Shown here piece by piece: positions 1-9,218 of a stretch of DNA of 64,000 bases (position 1 is its first letter; each line of letters begins with the position of its first letter). The DNA comes from Elioraea rosea. GTDB taxonomy: Bacteria > Pseudomonadota > Alphaproteobacteria > Acetobacterales > Acetobacteraceae. The DNA lies in assembly GCF_007644105.1 (NCBI RefSeq), contig NZ_VFAC01000007.1, positions 84,909 to 148,908 of the forward strand. Reading direction: 5' to 3'. The notes beneath the pieces are model-generated. The model was not told where the DNA came from, made no database searches, and saw only the letters and a list, made by a program, of their open reading frames with translations. The position numbers and the translations under genes were made by a program.

Positions 1-988
1 CGGCCCCTTCCTTGCCCGTGCTCGCGGCACCGCGGGAGAGGCCTCGCTGCGCGAGCGCCGCGAGTAGGTCCTTCGGCACGGCGGCTGCGGCGGCGGCAAG
101 CAGGACGTCGGAGAGCGCATCGCTTGTCTCGCCTTCCTCCGAGCGGTTCTCCGTCTGCTCGGGCGGCGGCGGAGTGTCCTGCTCAGGCGGTGTCTCCGGC
201 TCGGGCGGGCTCGGCATGCAGGTCGCGCGCGGGGCAAGCACCAGCCGGGTCGCAGCGATCGCATCCGCCTCCTCGACGGCGGGCCGTCCCGCGAGGGCGG
301 CGGAGGCGCGCGCGGCCGCAAGCGCAAGCAGCGGGGCGCGGAGCGAGCCGATGCCGAAGGCCGCGGCCGTGGCGCAGAGCGCCTCCAACGTTCGGGCATC
401 CACCGAAACCTTCGCCAAGGCGGTACGGGCGCGGAGGATCGCATCGCGACCCGTCTCGGCCATGGCTGTGTCGGCAAGCGGGATGCCCTCGAGCCGCGCG
501 GCGAGGCCGATGCGCTCGGCGAGCTCGGGCGGCGGCGCCTCATCCTCCGTGGCACCTTCATCGAGAAGCACGAGCCCGACGCGCGCGGGAGCCCGGATCG
601 TCATCCCCTCGCGCTCGGCGACGACCTCGCCGCGGTCGAGCGCAGCGCCGAGGCGCGCAGCGAGCCCGGGCGCAAGACGTTCCGCCATCGGCACCAGAAC
701 GAGGCCGCCATCGGCTTCGGCGAGCAGGCCGCGCGCGCCGACAGGCCGGCCGCTCTTCAGCGTTGCTGCGAGATCGATGCCGCCGAGCAATCGCGAATCG
801 CCGATGCCGGGGGGCAGCTTGCGCAGCGGCATCCCTTCCGGAAGCACGCGGCGCAGGAAGCCGAGCCAACGGTCGAGCACCGGGCCTGGCCGCGCGCGAA
901 GCACGAGGCCCTTGAGCCCGGCAGGGTCGATCGCGAGAAGCTGCGCGGCGAGAAGGGCATCGTCCCAGGCCCGCGCGGCCTCGCTCAT
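1..988 (-). CDS. bchD: Magnesium chelatase subunit D, N-terminal part (cut by window edge)
   Basis: BchD is the AAA-like, catalytically weak partner of BchI; with BchH they insert Mg2+ into protoporphyrin IX. The reading frame opens at an ATG at 988 ([16 protein letters not shown]) that overlaps the bchI stop as ATGA. It stays open to the window edge, giving 329 codons. The visible part contains the degenerate AAA region and then begins the acidic/proline-rich linker (a PPEPETPPEQDTPPPPEQ-like stretch near residues 255-275) that joins the AAA and integrin I domains of BchD. The I domain would lie outside the window. Assignment rests on position directly after bchI and on this linker. It is the distal gene of the minus-strand superoperon as far as visible. 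Confidence 0.9.
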   Translation of the reverse strand, partial: MSEAARAWDDALLAAQLLAIDPAGLKGLVLRARPGPVLDRWLGFLRRVLPEGMPLRKLPPGIGDSRLLGGIDLAATLKSGRPVGARGLLAEADGGLVLVPMAERLAPGLAARLGAALDRGEVVAEREGMTIRAPARVGLVLLDEGATEDEAPPPELAERIGLAARLEGIPLADTAMAETGRDAILRARTALAKVSVDARTLEALCATAAAFGIGSLRAPLLALAAARASAALAGRPAVEEADAIAATRLVLAPRATCMPSPPEPETPPEQDTPPPPEQTENRSEEGETSDALSDVLLAAAAAAVPKDLLAALAQRGLSRGAASTGKEGA

Positions 989-2064
989 GCGGCAAGAACC
1001 TCGGCGATGGCGCGTTCGACGCGCGTGGTCGCCACGGTATCGTCGAGCGGGTTGCGCCGAAGCCTGTGGCGCAGCGCCGCCGGGGCGACCGCGCGAAGCT
1101 GCGCGAGGCCGACCTCACGCTCACCGTCATACGCAGCGAGCGCGCGCGCGGCGCGGATCAGCGTGAGCTCGCCGCGGAGACCGTCCGTTCCGAGCGCTAT
1201 GCACAGCCTCGCGGCATGGCCGATCGACTCGTCCGGCACGACGATCTCGGGAAGGCGCTTGCGGGCGGCGACGAGGCGCCGGCGAAGCTTCGCCTCCTCG
1301 GCCGCCCAGGACACGGCGAAGCCCGCCTGGTCGCGCTCGAACGCGTCGCGACGGCGGACGACCTCGATGCGCGTGGCGATGTCGCTGGGCGTCGTGACCT
1401 CGACGGAAAGGCCGAAGCGGTCGAGCAGCTGGGGGCGAAGCTCCCCCTCCTCGGGGTTGCCAGAGCCGACGAGAACGAAGCGCGCGGGGTGGCGTATCGA
1501 CAGCCCCTCGCGCTCCACCACGTTCTCGCCGGACGCGGCGACGTCGAGCAGGAGATCGACGATGTGGTCCTCGAGTAGGTTTACTTCGTCGATGTAGAGG
1601 AAGCCCCGATGGGCGCGGGCGAGCAGCCCTGGCTCGAACGCCTTCACGCCCTGGGCCAGCGCGCGCTCGATGTCGAGTGCGCCGACCACGCGGTCCTCCG
1701 TCGCGCCGAGAGGGAGGTCGACCACGGGAACCGGCACAAGCGCCGTCTTCGCCTTCGCGCCGGGCTGGCTGCACTGCTCGCAGAGGCCGGCCGGCGCATC
1801 GGGCGAGCAGGAATACGGGCAGCCGACGACGACGCGCATCGGCGGCAGGAGCGCCGCGAGCGCGCGCACGGCGGTCGATTTGCCCGTGCCCCGATCGCCG
1901 AACACGAGGACGCCGCCGAGCGTGGCGTCAACCGCCGCGATCAGCAGCGCGCGCTTCATTTCCTCCTGGCCGACGATGGCGGAGAACGGAAAAAGGACCC
2001 TGGCGTTCACGCCGCGAGCATCACCCCGCGCTCCGCTCGCGGCAAGAGCGGAGTCATGCCGCAC
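985..2064 (-). CDS. bchI: Magnesium chelatase AAA+ ATPase subunit I
   Basis: BchI is the AAA+ motor of Mg-chelatase; it forms hexameric rings with BchD and drives Mg2+ insertion by BchH. The protein shows the family start [13 protein letters not shown], a Walker [10 protein letters not shown], a cysteine-containing insertion (CPYSC...CEQC) typical of BchI, Walker [11 protein letters not shown] and sensor motif [20 protein letters not shown]. The frame can open at a GTG at 2064, overlapping the end of hemA. A GTG at 2010 ([15 protein letters not shown]) matches the usual BchI N-terminus better, so the first 18 residues may not be translated. It ends in an ATGA overlap with bchD. Linkage hemA-bchI-bchD couples the first tetrapyrrole step with the first bacteriochlorophyll-specific step. 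Confidence 0.95.
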   Translation of the reverse strand: MRHDSALAASGARGDARGVNARVLFPFSAIVGQEEMKRALLIAAVDATLGGVLVFGDRGTGKSTAVRALAALLPPMRVVVGCPYSCSPDAPAGLCEQCSQPGAKAKTALVPVPVVDLPLGATEDRVVGALDIERALAQGVKAFEPGLLARAHRGFLYIDEVNLLEDHIVDLLLDVAASGENVVEREGLSIRHPARFVLVGSGNPEEGELRPQLLDRFGLSVEVTTPSDIATRIEVVRRRDAFERDQAGFAVSWAAEEAKLRRRLVAARKRLPEIVVPDESIGHAARLCIALGTDGLRGELTLIRAARALAAYDGEREVGLAQLRAVAPAALRHRLRRNPLDDTVATTRVERAIAEVLAA

Positions 2065-3265
2065 GGCGCAGGCTCAGCTCCGACCAGATGGCGGAAAGGG
2101 CGCCGATCAGATGCTCGATATCGGCATCGGAGTGCAGCGGCGAGGGGGTGATGCGCAGCCGCTCCGTGCCGCGCGCCACGGTCGGGTAGTTGATCGGCTG
2201 CACGTAGATGCCGTAGGCCTCGAGCAGGATGTCGCTGATCCGCTTGCAGGCGACGGGGTCGCCCACCATCACGGGCACGATGTGGCTCGGGTTGGCGAGA
2301 TGCGGAACCCCGATCGCGTCGAGGCGGCGGCGCACGGTCGCGACGCGTTCGTGCATCCTCTGCCGCTCCGTCGTGCTGCGCTTCAGATGGCCGATCGAGG
2401 CGATGGCGCCGGCCGCGACATGGGGCGGGATGGCGGTCGTGAAGATGAAGCCCGACGCGTTCGAGCGCACGAAGTCGCAGAGCGCGGTGGAGGCCGCGAT
2501 GTAGCCGCCGAGCACGCCGAACGCCTTGCCGAGCGTTCCTTCGATGACCGTCAGCCTGTCGGACAGGCCCTCGCGCTCGGCCACGCCGCCGCCGCGCGGC
2601 CCGTAGAGTCCGACGGCGTGCACCTCGTCGAGATAGGTCATCGCGCCGAACTCGTCCGCCACGTCGCAGATCTCGGCGATGGGCGCGATGTCGCCGTCCA
2701 TCGAGTAGACGCTCTCGAACGCCACGAGCTTCGGCCGCTCGCGCGGGAACTCGGCGAGCTTGCGACGAAGGTCCTCAGGGTCGTTGTGGGCGAAGATGCG
2801 GCGCTCTGCGCGCGAATGGCGGATGCCCTCGATCATCGACGCATGGTTGCCCTCGTCGGAGAACACCACGCATTCGGGAACCCGTGCGGCGAGCGTGGTC
2901 AGGCTCGCCCAGTTTGACATGTAGCCCGAGTTGAAGATCAGCGCCGCTTCCTTGCCGTGCAGGTCGGCAAGCGTCGCTTCGAGGCGCACATGGTAGTGGT
3001 TGGTTCCGCCGATGTTGCGCGTGCCGCCCGCGCCGGCGCCGCAGCGGTCGAGCGCCTCGTGCATCGCGGCAAGGACCTCGGGGTTCTGCCCCATGCCGAG
3101 ATAGTCGTTGCTGCACCAGACGGTGACCTCGCGGGTTCCCTCAGGCGTGTGCAGCGTCGCCCGCGGGAAGGCACCGGCTCGCCGCTCGATGTCGGCGAAG
3201 ACACGGTAGCGTCCTTCGTTCCGCAGGCCCTCGAGATGGCGGCGGAAGAATGCCTCGTAGTTCAT
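2054..3265 (-). CDS. hemA: 5-aminolevulinate synthase (ALAS, C4 pathway)
   Basis: HemA condenses glycine and succinyl-CoA to 5-aminolevulinate using PLP, the committed step of tetrapyrrole synthesis in alphaproteobacteria. The 403-residue product is full length. It carries the ALAS start [19 protein letters not shown], the glycine-rich [24 protein letters not shown] (Asp213 for the PLP pyridine nitrogen) and the PLP-lysine motif EGTLGKAFG with Lys247. The ATG at 3265 is preceded by a GGAGG-type ribosome site. It lies 84 bp after puhE in the superoperon and its end overlaps the longest bchI frame. A photosynthesis-linked hemA copy is common in purple bacteria; whether a second hemA or hemT exists elsewhere cannot be judged here. 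Confidence 0.97.
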   Translation of the reverse strand: MNYEAFFRRHLEGLRNEGRYRVFADIERRAGAFPRATLHTPEGTREVTVWCSNDYLGMGQNPEVLAAMHEALDRCGAGAGGTRNIGGTNHYHVRLEATLADLHGKEAALIFNSGYMSNWASLTTLAARVPECVVFSDEGNHASMIEGIRHSRAERRIFAHNDPEDLRRKLAEFPRERPKLVAFESVYSMDGDIAPIAEICDVADEFGAMTYLDEVHAVGLYGPRGGGVAEREGLSDRLTVIEGTLGKAFGVLGGYIAASTALCDFVRSNASGFIFTTAIPPHVAAGAIASIGHLKRSTTERQRMHERVATVRRRLDAIGVPHLANPSHIVPVMVGDPVACKRISDILLEAYGIYVQPINYPTVARGTERLRITPSPLHSDADIEHLIGALSAIWSELSLRRAA

Positions 3266-3349
3266 GTCGCCTCCGTACCGTGCCGGTGCCGCGCTGCATC
3301 GGGTCTGGCGTCTGCACGGCGCGGCGTCGTGCGATGCCTTGTCATCGTC

Positions 3350-4414
3350 TCATCCAGCCTCTGGCAGAGGCGCGGCGGTGCAGGCGAGGAGCGCGGCCTG
3401 CAGGCGCTTGAGGTCTATCCGTGCGCCCGTCGCCGTGACCCGGGCCTCAGCGCTCGGCGGTGCAGGGCAGGCGGTGATCGTCGCTCCCCGCTCGGAGGCA
3501 TAGAACTCGACCCAGCCGCCTCCGGCCCGCACGCTTCCGCGCAGCGTCTCGACCTCGCCGAAGGCGCCGCGCGACGCGGCATCGAGGAGATGGCGGAGGC
3601 CTTCGGGATCGCAAGGAGCGTCGATCGAGGTACTCCAGTCCCGCTTCTCGGGCTTCCGCGCCGCATCGCGCAGGCTCCAGGCCCAGAGCAGGATCGAGGG
3701 GATCGGCAGAACGAGGAACCAGTGCTCGAGCACCGCGAGCGCAAGCATGCTCGCGAGGAAGGTGTAGCCCGCGGCCTCGCCAGCCGACGTCGCCGTGAGC
3801 GCGGCCTGGACGAGAAGGACCGTGCCGATCGTCCCGCCCGTGATGGAGAACGGGAAGAGCAGGTTCATCGGCCGCCTGCGGAAATGGCTCTTGAGGAAGG
3901 CGAGATGGTCGGGCAGCAGCTCCTCGCCTGAATTGGGTACGCCGAGGAACAGGTTGAGCTTCGCGCTCAGCCGCATCGCCCAGAGGAGAAGGTAGGTCCA
4001 GAGCCCGGCCAGGTTCTCTCCGCCCCAGGTCGCGGCCGCGATCGCTGCCGCGCCGGCGAGGATGGCGAGCTCGTGATGCAGGATCGCCGCCGTCGCCTCG
4101 GCGAAGCGGCGGAGCGGCCCCGCGCCGGGCGTCGCCGCCGCCGGGCGCGGCCCGGTGATGAACCCCATCAGGAAGGTCATCTCCTGCCAGGCCCAGATCA
4201 TCAGCCCGGCAAGGAAGGCGAGATACGCGCCCGAAAGCGAGCCGTCATCGGCGGTTGCCGAGAGCGCCCACAGGGAGAGTGCGGCGAGCGAGGTCGCGAC
4301 CGTGATGCTCACCCGGAACGTGTTCCGCGGCAGCCCGTCGAGCCAGAGGATCGCGCCGGTGGAGAACCACCAGGCGAACGCCGTGAACACAGCCGGGAGG
4401 AGCAGATCGGTCAT
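3350..4414 (-). CDS. puhE: Photosynthetic complex assembly protein PuhE with C-terminal extension
   Basis: PuhE (DUF3623) is an integral membrane protein that influences reaction-centre and pigment-complex assembly. Start at ATG 4414 (MTDLLLPAVFTAFAWWFSTG); the longer upstream frame is arginine-rich and unlikely to be coding. Several hydrophobic helices span residues 5-250, and the conserved stretch around LSAKLNLFLGVPNSGEELLP is present. Residues about 256-354 form a soluble extension (CDPEGLRHLL...GGWVEFYASERGATIT...RIDLKRLQAA) beyond the roughly 270 residues I expect for this family. It sits between acsF and hemA. The function of the extension is unknown; it could be a fused small domain or the longer form found in related species. 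Confidence 0.88.
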   Translation of the reverse strand: MTDLLLPAVFTAFAWWFSTGAILWLDGLPRNTFRVSITVATSLAALSLWALSATADDGSLSGAYLAFLAGLMIWAWQEMTFLMGFITGPRPAAATPGAGPLRRFAEATAAILHHELAILAGAAAIAAATWGGENLAGLWTYLLLWAMRLSAKLNLFLGVPNSGEELLPDHLAFLKSHFRRRPMNLLFPFSITGGTIGTVLLVQAALTATSAGEAAGYTFLASMLALAVLEHWFLVLPIPSILLWAWSLRDAARKPEKRDWSTSIDAPCDPEGLRHLLDAASRGAFGEVETLRGSVRAGGGWVEFYASERGATITACPAPPSAEARVTATGARIDLKRLQAALLACTAAPLPEAG

Positions 4415-4445
4415 GCGGCCGCGACCCTCGCTCCCATGCCGCCTG

Positions 4446-5513
4446 CTACCACGCCGCCGCGGTGCGGATCTCGGCCGGAAGGGCCGCGTGCTTGCCCGGA
4501 AGCAGATAGAGGCCAAGGAAGGTCTTCGCCGCCGACGCCTTCAGCCCGAGCCGCCTCAGCGCACCGCCGATGCCCTTCTGGTTCTTCGCCTCCGACATCG
4601 CCTGCGTGATCGCGAACAGCTTCTCGAGCCCGCGATGGAAGGCTGGATGGTCGAGGTCGAGCGTGACGGGGAAGACCTGCTTCGAGATCTCTGCGGTGAT
4701 GCGGAACACCTGCATGTCATAGGTGGTCGCATCCATGCCGAGCGCCTTGTGAAACTCCGGCCGGGCATGGTCGCGCACGTACATCGTTGCGTAGACGGCG
4801 AGCTGGAAGAACTTCACCCAGTACCTGTTCAGCCCCTCGAGCAGTGAAGGATTCGCACGCATCAGCAGCGCGAAGGCCTCGCCGTGGCGGAACTCGTCGT
4901 TGCACCACTTCTCGAACCACTGGAAGATCGGGTGGAAGCGGTTCTCGGGGTGCCGTTCGAACTGACGGAAGATCGTGATGTAGCGGGCGTAGCCGATCTT
5001 CTCCGAGAGATAGGTCGCGTAGAAGATGAACTTCGGCTGGAAGTAGGTGTACTTCTTCGCCTTGGTCAGGAAGCCGAGATCGACGCCGATGCCGAGGCCC
5101 TTCAGCGTCTCGTTGATGAAGCCTGCATGCCGCGCCTCGTCGCGCGCCATCACGGCGAAGAGCTCCTGCACATCGGGGTTCTTGATGCGCTTCTTGATCT
5201 CGGCATAGAGCACGCAGCCGGAGAACTCGGCCGTCACGGAGCTGACGAGGAACTCCATGAACTCCTTCCGCAGCGGCGGCGGCAGGTCCTCGAGCTTGAA
5301 CTCGTCAAAGGCGGTCGTGCGGACGAAATGGCCCTTGTTCAGGTCCGCCCGGAACTCCGCCATCAGCGCGTCCCAGTCGGCGCGGACGGAGGAGATGTCG
5401 AGCCTGTCCATCGCGTCGAAATCGGTCGTGTAGAAGCGTGGCGTCAGCACCGTGTCCTGCAGCGCGATGCGCGTGCTCTCGTTCGTCGTCTTGTGCGGCG
5501 TGAGCGCGTTCAT
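4446..5513 (-). CDS. acsF: Aerobic Mg-protoporphyrin IX monomethyl ester oxidative cyclase
   Basis: AcsF is the diiron, O2-dependent enzyme that closes the isocyclic E ring to give protochlorophyllide. The 355-residue protein is full length. Diiron ligand motifs are visible: Glu96 in EFSGC, Asp125-Glu126-x-x-His129 (DEARH), and DEFRH at 206-210 in a second helix pair. Start ATG 5513 overlaps the stop of the preceding small gene as ATGA. No anaerobic radical-SAM cyclase (bchE) is seen in this window, so the visible route depends on oxygen. That fits an aerobic anoxygenic phototroph. Confidence 0.97.
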   Translation of the reverse strand: MNALTPHKTTNESTRIALQDTVLTPRFYTTDFDAMDRLDISSVRADWDALMAEFRADLNKGHFVRTTAFDEFKLEDLPPPLRKEFMEFLVSSVTAEFSGCVLYAEIKKRIKNPDVQELFAVMARDEARHAGFINETLKGLGIGVDLGFLTKAKKYTYFQPKFIFYATYLSEKIGYARYITIFRQFERHPENRFHPIFQWFEKWCNDEFRHGEAFALLMRANPSLLEGLNRYWVKFFQLAVYATMYVRDHARPEFHKALGMDATTYDMQVFRITAEISKQVFPVTLDLDHPAFHRGLEKLFAITQAMSEAKNQKGIGGALRRLGLKASAAKTFLGLYLLPGKHAALPAEIRTAAAW

Positions 5514-5821
5514 GCTGCCACCTCTGGAAGCTCGATGTCCTCGAAGCCGACATTGTAGAGCTCGGTCAGCGTGAAGAACGCGCCGAGATGCACCATCGCG
5601 CGGTCATACCAGCCGGCGCGCCGCACCGTGGCGCGCACCTGCATCGTCGCACGCTCGCCGAACGGAACCCCCGCCGGCGCGCCGTGCATCACGAGCTCGT
5701 CCCCGGGACCGATGTCGATTCCGACCGGAATCGAGTAGGCGTGGAGGCTTTCCGCCGTCTGCTCGAGATCGAGATCGCAGACGATCTCGACCGTGTGTCT
5801 CCCCAGAAGCCAGTCGATCAT
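5510..5821 (-). CDS. Small conserved photosynthesis-cluster protein between puhC and acsF
   Basis: This 103-residue soluble protein ([21 protein letters not shown]) overlaps the puhC stop and the acsF start by 4 bp each, so it is translationally coupled with both. It is rich in beta-strand-like segments ([31 protein letters not shown]) and ends [20 protein letters not shown] recall small uncharacterised proteins at this position in other purple bacterial clusters. No catalytic motif, signal peptide or membrane segment is visible. Its tight coupling to acsF suggests a role with the cyclase or in assembly, but that is inference only. Confidence 0.75.
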   Translation of the reverse strand: MIDWLLGRHTVEIVCDLDLEQTAESLHAYSIPVGIDIGPGDELVMHGAPAGVPFGERATMQVRATVRRAGWYDRAMVHLGAFFTLTELYNVGFEDIELPEVAA

Positions 5822-6288
5822 CGGCGTTGTCCTCCTTCTGCGACGAGGATTGTCGTGAAGCTCTCGACCTGCGTCGGCCCGAAGGCGCCGAGGTCAACGA
5901 AGCGGCCAGTCGCGGGGTCCTCGAGGGTGAGGCGCCCGTCACTCCAGGCCGTCAGGCGGAACGGGGTCTCGGGTCCTGGACCATCGGCCGCGCGGCGCTC
6001 GCGGGCGAAGCCGCGCAGCGTCGCGCGGACGAAGCCGCCCGTGCCCGGTGCGAGGTCCGTCACCGTCTCGCCTGTGCGCGCGTCGCTGATGCGGATCGAG
6101 CCGGTCGGCGTATCCTCAAAGCGGAGGTCTCGCGTCACGCGTGGAGCGCCGTTCGGGCGGGAGAGATCGCTGTCGTTGGGCTCGAAGAGAAGTGCGGCGC
6201 CGAACGACAGGGCGACGGCAACGGCGGCAGCCGCGAGCGCGCCGCGCGGAAACCGGCGGCGTCGCGTGGAAGAGGAAGGTGTCTGCAT
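5818..6288 (-). CDS. puhC: Photosynthetic complex assembly protein PuhC
   Basis: PuhC is a membrane-anchored periplasmic assembly factor needed for efficient reaction-centre/LH1 formation. The start chosen is ATG 6288 (MQTPSSSTRRRRFPRGALAAAAVAVALSF), giving 156 residues with a basic N-terminus and one membrane anchor at about 15-37. A beta-rich soluble domain follows, containing LRFEDTPTGSIRISDARTGE, GTGGFVRATLRGFARER and the end motif DLGAFGPTQVESFTTILV. The longer upstream frame overlaps puhB and is not protein-like. It lies 19 bp after puhB and overlaps the next small gene by ATGA. Confidence 0.93.
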   Translation of the reverse strand: MQTPSSSTRRRRFPRGALAAAAVAVALSFGAALLFEPNDSDLSRPNGAPRVTRDLRFEDTPTGSIRISDARTGETVTDLAPGTGGFVRATLRGFARERRAADGPGPETPFRLTAWSDGRLTLEDPATGRFVDLGAFGPTQVESFTTILVAEGGQRR

Positions 6289-6307
6289 GGTCTCCTCCCG
6301 CCCCCCG

Positions 6308-6961
6308 CTAGATCGTTGCGGCCGCGGCTTCGCCGCGCGCGGGGCTTCGGTGCTCGGTGCCGGGAACCGCCTGGACGGGGAGGGCGGCGGATGCCGCGAG
6401 CGCGCGTCCGATGATCTGCGCCACCGTCTCGGGCTCGGCGATGCAGCGGAGCGTCGGCTGCGGGCGAGAGAAGTGCCAGGGCCGGGCATGCGGCCAGAGG
6501 AAGAGGAAGGCGATCTTCTCGCTCGGCGCGAGCCGCAGGGCGATGTCGCCGGTTCCGTCGGAATGCTGCTTGAGCCCGGCCGCTTCGACGGACGCGTAGG
6601 GAACGTTGACGGTGGTCGGCAGCGCCACGCCGGCGCGGATCACCACCCTTCGGTTCGTCACGGTGTAGAGCGTCGTACGCGCCGAGGCCCAGGCGTAGAG
6701 CGCGAGCGGCAGGATGGCCGCCCCGCCGAGCACGACGAGGAGCGCAACACCGAGCGCGATCTCGGTCGCTGCGGCGCCATCCATGGCGAGCGCGATGCCC
6801 CGCCAGGCAGCGAGCAGCGCGAAGTAGATGGCGATGGTGCGCACATGCAGGGCGCGACGGGCGAGCGAGTCTCGCCTCGGCGCTCCCTGCCACAGGATGG
6901 TCTCGCCGGGAGGCAGCCTCTCCGGCAGTCCCGGAACGGGCTCGAAGTCATGCTCCCTCAC
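6308..6961 (-). CDS. puhB: Photosynthetic complex assembly protein PuhB
   Basis: PuhB helps assemble the reaction centre; it is a membrane protein with a PH-like (bacterial PH, YdbT-type) domain. I place the start at GTG 6961 (VREHDFEPVPGLPERLPPGE) because an AAAGGAGGG ribosome site lies about 8 bases upstream and no in-frame ATG matches the family start. This gives 217 residues. The family motif HDFEPVPGLPERLP and LYTVTNRRVVIRAGVALP are present, with two membrane helices at roughly 30-75 of the chosen protein. It is flanked by puhA (25 bp) and puhC (19 bp). Confidence 0.93.
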   Translation of the reverse strand: MREHDFEPVPGLPERLPPGETILWQGAPRRDSLARRALHVRTIAIYFALLAAWRGIALAMDGAAATEIALGVALLVVLGGAAILPLALYAWASARTTLYTVTNRRVVIRAGVALPTTVNVPYASVEAAGLKQHSDGTGDIALRLAPSEKIAFLFLWPHARPWHFSRPQPTLRCIAEPETVAQIIGRALAASAALPVQAVPGTEHRSPARGEAAAATI

Positions 6962-6986
6962 GGCGATCCCTCCTTTCGCGCCACGC

Positions 6987-7757
6987 TCAGACAAGCGGTT
7001 CCTGCCTCTGCGGCGTGGCGTACATGTGACCCGACGCGAAGTATGCGCCGATGCGGTCTTCCTCGCGAAGCGTAACCTGGTTCGGGTTCGCAAGTCCCGG
7101 AGCATCGGCGAAATGCTTCGCCAGAACCGACACCACGCGAACCTGGCGCCGCGTCGCATCGATGCGCACGAGAGTCATCGGCACGAGCACGCTGCGTGCG
7201 CCGATATCGACCTCGACGAAGCGTGCGATCACCTCGGACAGGTCGATCCAGACATCGGTGCAGGTCCCGGCGACCTTGCCGTCGGCGCCGACCACGGCCA
7301 TGCCGCGCGGATCGGGATCCTCCTCGGCGAGGCTCCAGCCCGGCGCGATGCGCAGCGGCACGATCTTGGGCACGCCGTCATCGTAGGTCAGGTCCGGAAC
7401 GTCAGCGCGCTGTACGTAGGAGGCGGGGCCGACGGCATCGAGCATCGGGTTGCCGGTCGGCACGAGCGGGGAGCCGAAGCTTCCCGATGCCGGAACCGCG
7501 CCCACGATCGGCGGCTCGACCTCGCCGACCCGCGGCACCGTGATCCTGTGACCGTCATGCGTGATGAAGGTCTTCGGCGAAGGCAGGTCAGGGAACCCGA
7601 CGACGCGGATGCGAGAGGGGCGGTCGCTGACCAGCGGGTAGCCTTCGCGCTTGCCTTCGCGGTGCAGGTAGAAGACGAGCCCCGCGAAGAAGATCCAGAA
7701 CGCGTAGAGGCTGATGAAGGCGATATCGAAGTGGGCCGTTATGCCGGTGGAGGGCAT
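6987..7757 (-). CDS. puhA: Photosynthetic reaction centre H subunit
   Basis: PuhA is the H subunit of the type II reaction centre, with a single N-terminal transmembrane helix and a cytoplasmic beta-barrel domain that shields the quinone site. The 256-residue protein has the TM segment at about 10-32 (FDIAFISLYAFWIFFAGLVF), then YLHREGKREGYPL. Characteristic soluble motifs follow, such as GNPMLDAVGPASY and DVWIDLSEVIARFVEV. ATG 7757 has a GAGG ribosome site. It follows lhaA by 3 bp. pufLM are not in the window, so the rest of the reaction centre must be encoded elsewhere. Confidence 0.97.
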   Translation of the reverse strand: MPSTGITAHFDIAFISLYAFWIFFAGLVFYLHREGKREGYPLVSDRPSRIRVVGFPDLPSPKTFITHDGHRITVPRVGEVEPPIVGAVPASGSFGSPLVPTGNPMLDAVGPASYVQRADVPDLTYDDGVPKIVPLRIAPGWSLAEEDPDPRGMAVVGADGKVAGTCTDVWIDLSEVIARFVEVDIGARSVLVPMTLVRIDATRRQVRVVSVLAKHFADAPGLANPNQVTLREEDRIGAYFASGHMYATPQRQEPLV

Positions 7758-7760
7758 CGT

Positions 7761-9218
7761 TTACCTCGCCAGGCTGGGTGTTGGCTCGACAGCGCGAGCG
7801 GTGCGCGGGTCGAGCTGGGGCGCGGGCTGTTGTGGCGCGCCCGCATGGCGCACAAGCGGGCCGATCACGGCCAGCGTGAGGAAAAGAAGTACGATCTCGA
7901 TGAGGTACACCGCGCCGTAGCCGGTCACGGTCGTCTGCAGCGTCGAGCCGAGCGTGCCGGCCGTTGCCGCGCCGCCGATCACGTCGCGCAGCACGGAGCC
8001 CATGGCGATCGCCGCACCGACTGCGGTTGCCTGAACGGCCCCCCAGGCACCGAGGGCGAGCCCGGTCTGGCCCTTGCGGGCGAAGCGGATGCAGGCGGTG
8101 AGGGTGCCAGCGACGAAGAAGCCGCTGCCGAGCCCGATCATCGCGGTTCCGGCGAAGAACAACGCGACCGACCCGGTCGGGGCGGCAAGGATGATGGCGG
8201 CGAAGGCGAAGGCGCCGATCAGCGCACCGTAGGCGGCGAGCCGGTGCGGATCGACCGGGCGGCTCAGCGCCCGCGCCGAGAGCGCGAAGCCCGCGATGCC
8301 GCCGGCGGCGAACAGCGCGGTGAGCATCGTCGTTCCGGCGACGCTCATGCCGAGAACCTGGCCGCCATAGGGCTCGAGCAGCACGTCCTGCATGCTGAAC
8401 GCTGCGGAGCCGAGGCCGACGGCGAGCAGGCGGCGGTTCCACTGCCCGCCCTCGCGAAGCTGGGCCCAGCTCTCGGAGAAGCTCGGCTGCGGCACGTGCC
8501 GTGCGGTGCGGGCCGGGTCGCGCGGCTCCTGCTTCCAGAGAGCGATGCAGTTGAGCGCCATCGTCACGACCGCCGCACCCTGGATCACCTGGATCAGGCG
8601 AAGCTGGCTGAAATCGGCCAGAAGGGCGCCGAAGATCAGCGCCGAGACGACCATGCCGGCAAGCAGCACGACCGACATCAGGGCGACGACGCGTGGCTGC
8701 GTCTCCTCTGCCGCGAGGTCGGTCGCAAGGGCGAGGCCGACGGTCTGGACCGTGTGCAGCCCTGCGCCGACGAGGAGGAAGGCAAGCGCTGCCGCGAGCT
8801 GGCCGAAGATGGGCGGCCATTCGGTGTCGCCCGAGAGGAGCAGCAGGGCGAAGGGCATGATGGCGAGGCCGCCGAACTGCAGCAGGCTGCCGAACCAGAT
8901 ATAGGGAACACGTCGCCAGCCGAGCGCTGAGCGATGCGTGTCGGACCGGAAGCCGATCAGCGCGCGGAAGGGTGCGAACACGATCGGAAGCGCGACCATC
9001 AGACCGACGAGCGAGGTGGGCACGCCGAGCTCGACGATCATCACGCGGTTCAGCGTGCCGATCAGCAGAACCGCCGACATCCCGACGGAGACCTGGAACA
9101 GCGACAGCCGCACCAGGCGGCCGAGCGGAAGGTCGGGCGTTGCGACGTCTGCGAAGGGCAGGAAGCGCGTGCCGAGGCGCTGCCAGCCGCGCAGGAGCGA
9201 GGCGTTGAGTGCCTTCAT
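7761..9218 (-). CDS. lhaA: LhaA/PucC-family light-harvesting 1 assembly protein (BCD transporter family)
   Basis: LhaA is a polytopic membrane protein of the MFS-related BCD family that promotes LH1 assembly. Start at ATG 9218 (MKALNASLLRGWQRLGTRFLP) overlaps the bchM stop as ATGA; the longer frame upstream lies inside bchM and is rejected. The 485-residue product has about 12 hydrophobic helices and the family motifs GTLNRVMIVELGVP, APFRALIGFRSD and SMQDVLLEPYGGQVLGMS. Its place between bchM and puhA is the standard one for lhaA. A paralogue occurs at 21623-22975. Confidence 0.93.
   Translation of the reverse strand: MKALNASLLRGWQRLGTRFLPFADVATPDLPLGRLVRLSLFQVSVGMSAVLLIGTLNRVMIVELGVPTSLVGLMVALPIVFAPFRALIGFRSDTHRSALGWRRVPYIWFGSLLQFGGLAIMPFALLLLSGDTEWPPIFGQLAAALAFLLVGAGLHTVQTVGLALATDLAAEETQPRVVALMSVVLLAGMVVSALIFGALLADFSQLRLIQVIQGAAVVTMALNCIALWKQEPRDPARTARHVPQPSFSESWAQLREGGQWNRRLLAVGLGSAAFSMQDVLLEPYGGQVLGMSVAGTTMLTALFAAGGIAGFALSARALSRPVDPHRLAAYGALIGAFAFAAIILAAPTGSVALFFAGTAMIGLGSGFFVAGTLTACIRFARKGQTGLALGAWGAVQATAVGAAIAMGSVLRDVIGGAATAGTLGSTLQTTVTGYGAVYLIEIVLLFLTLAVIGPLVRHAGAPQQPAPQLDPRTARAVEPTPSLAR

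Noticed and set aside
12..1166. Long plus-strand open frames over bchD, bchI, bchH, bchB and other minus-strand genes
   Set aside because: They are Arg/Ala/Ser-rich, lack ribosome sites and recognisable motifs, and lie antisense to well-identified genes; this is expected in GC-rich DNA.
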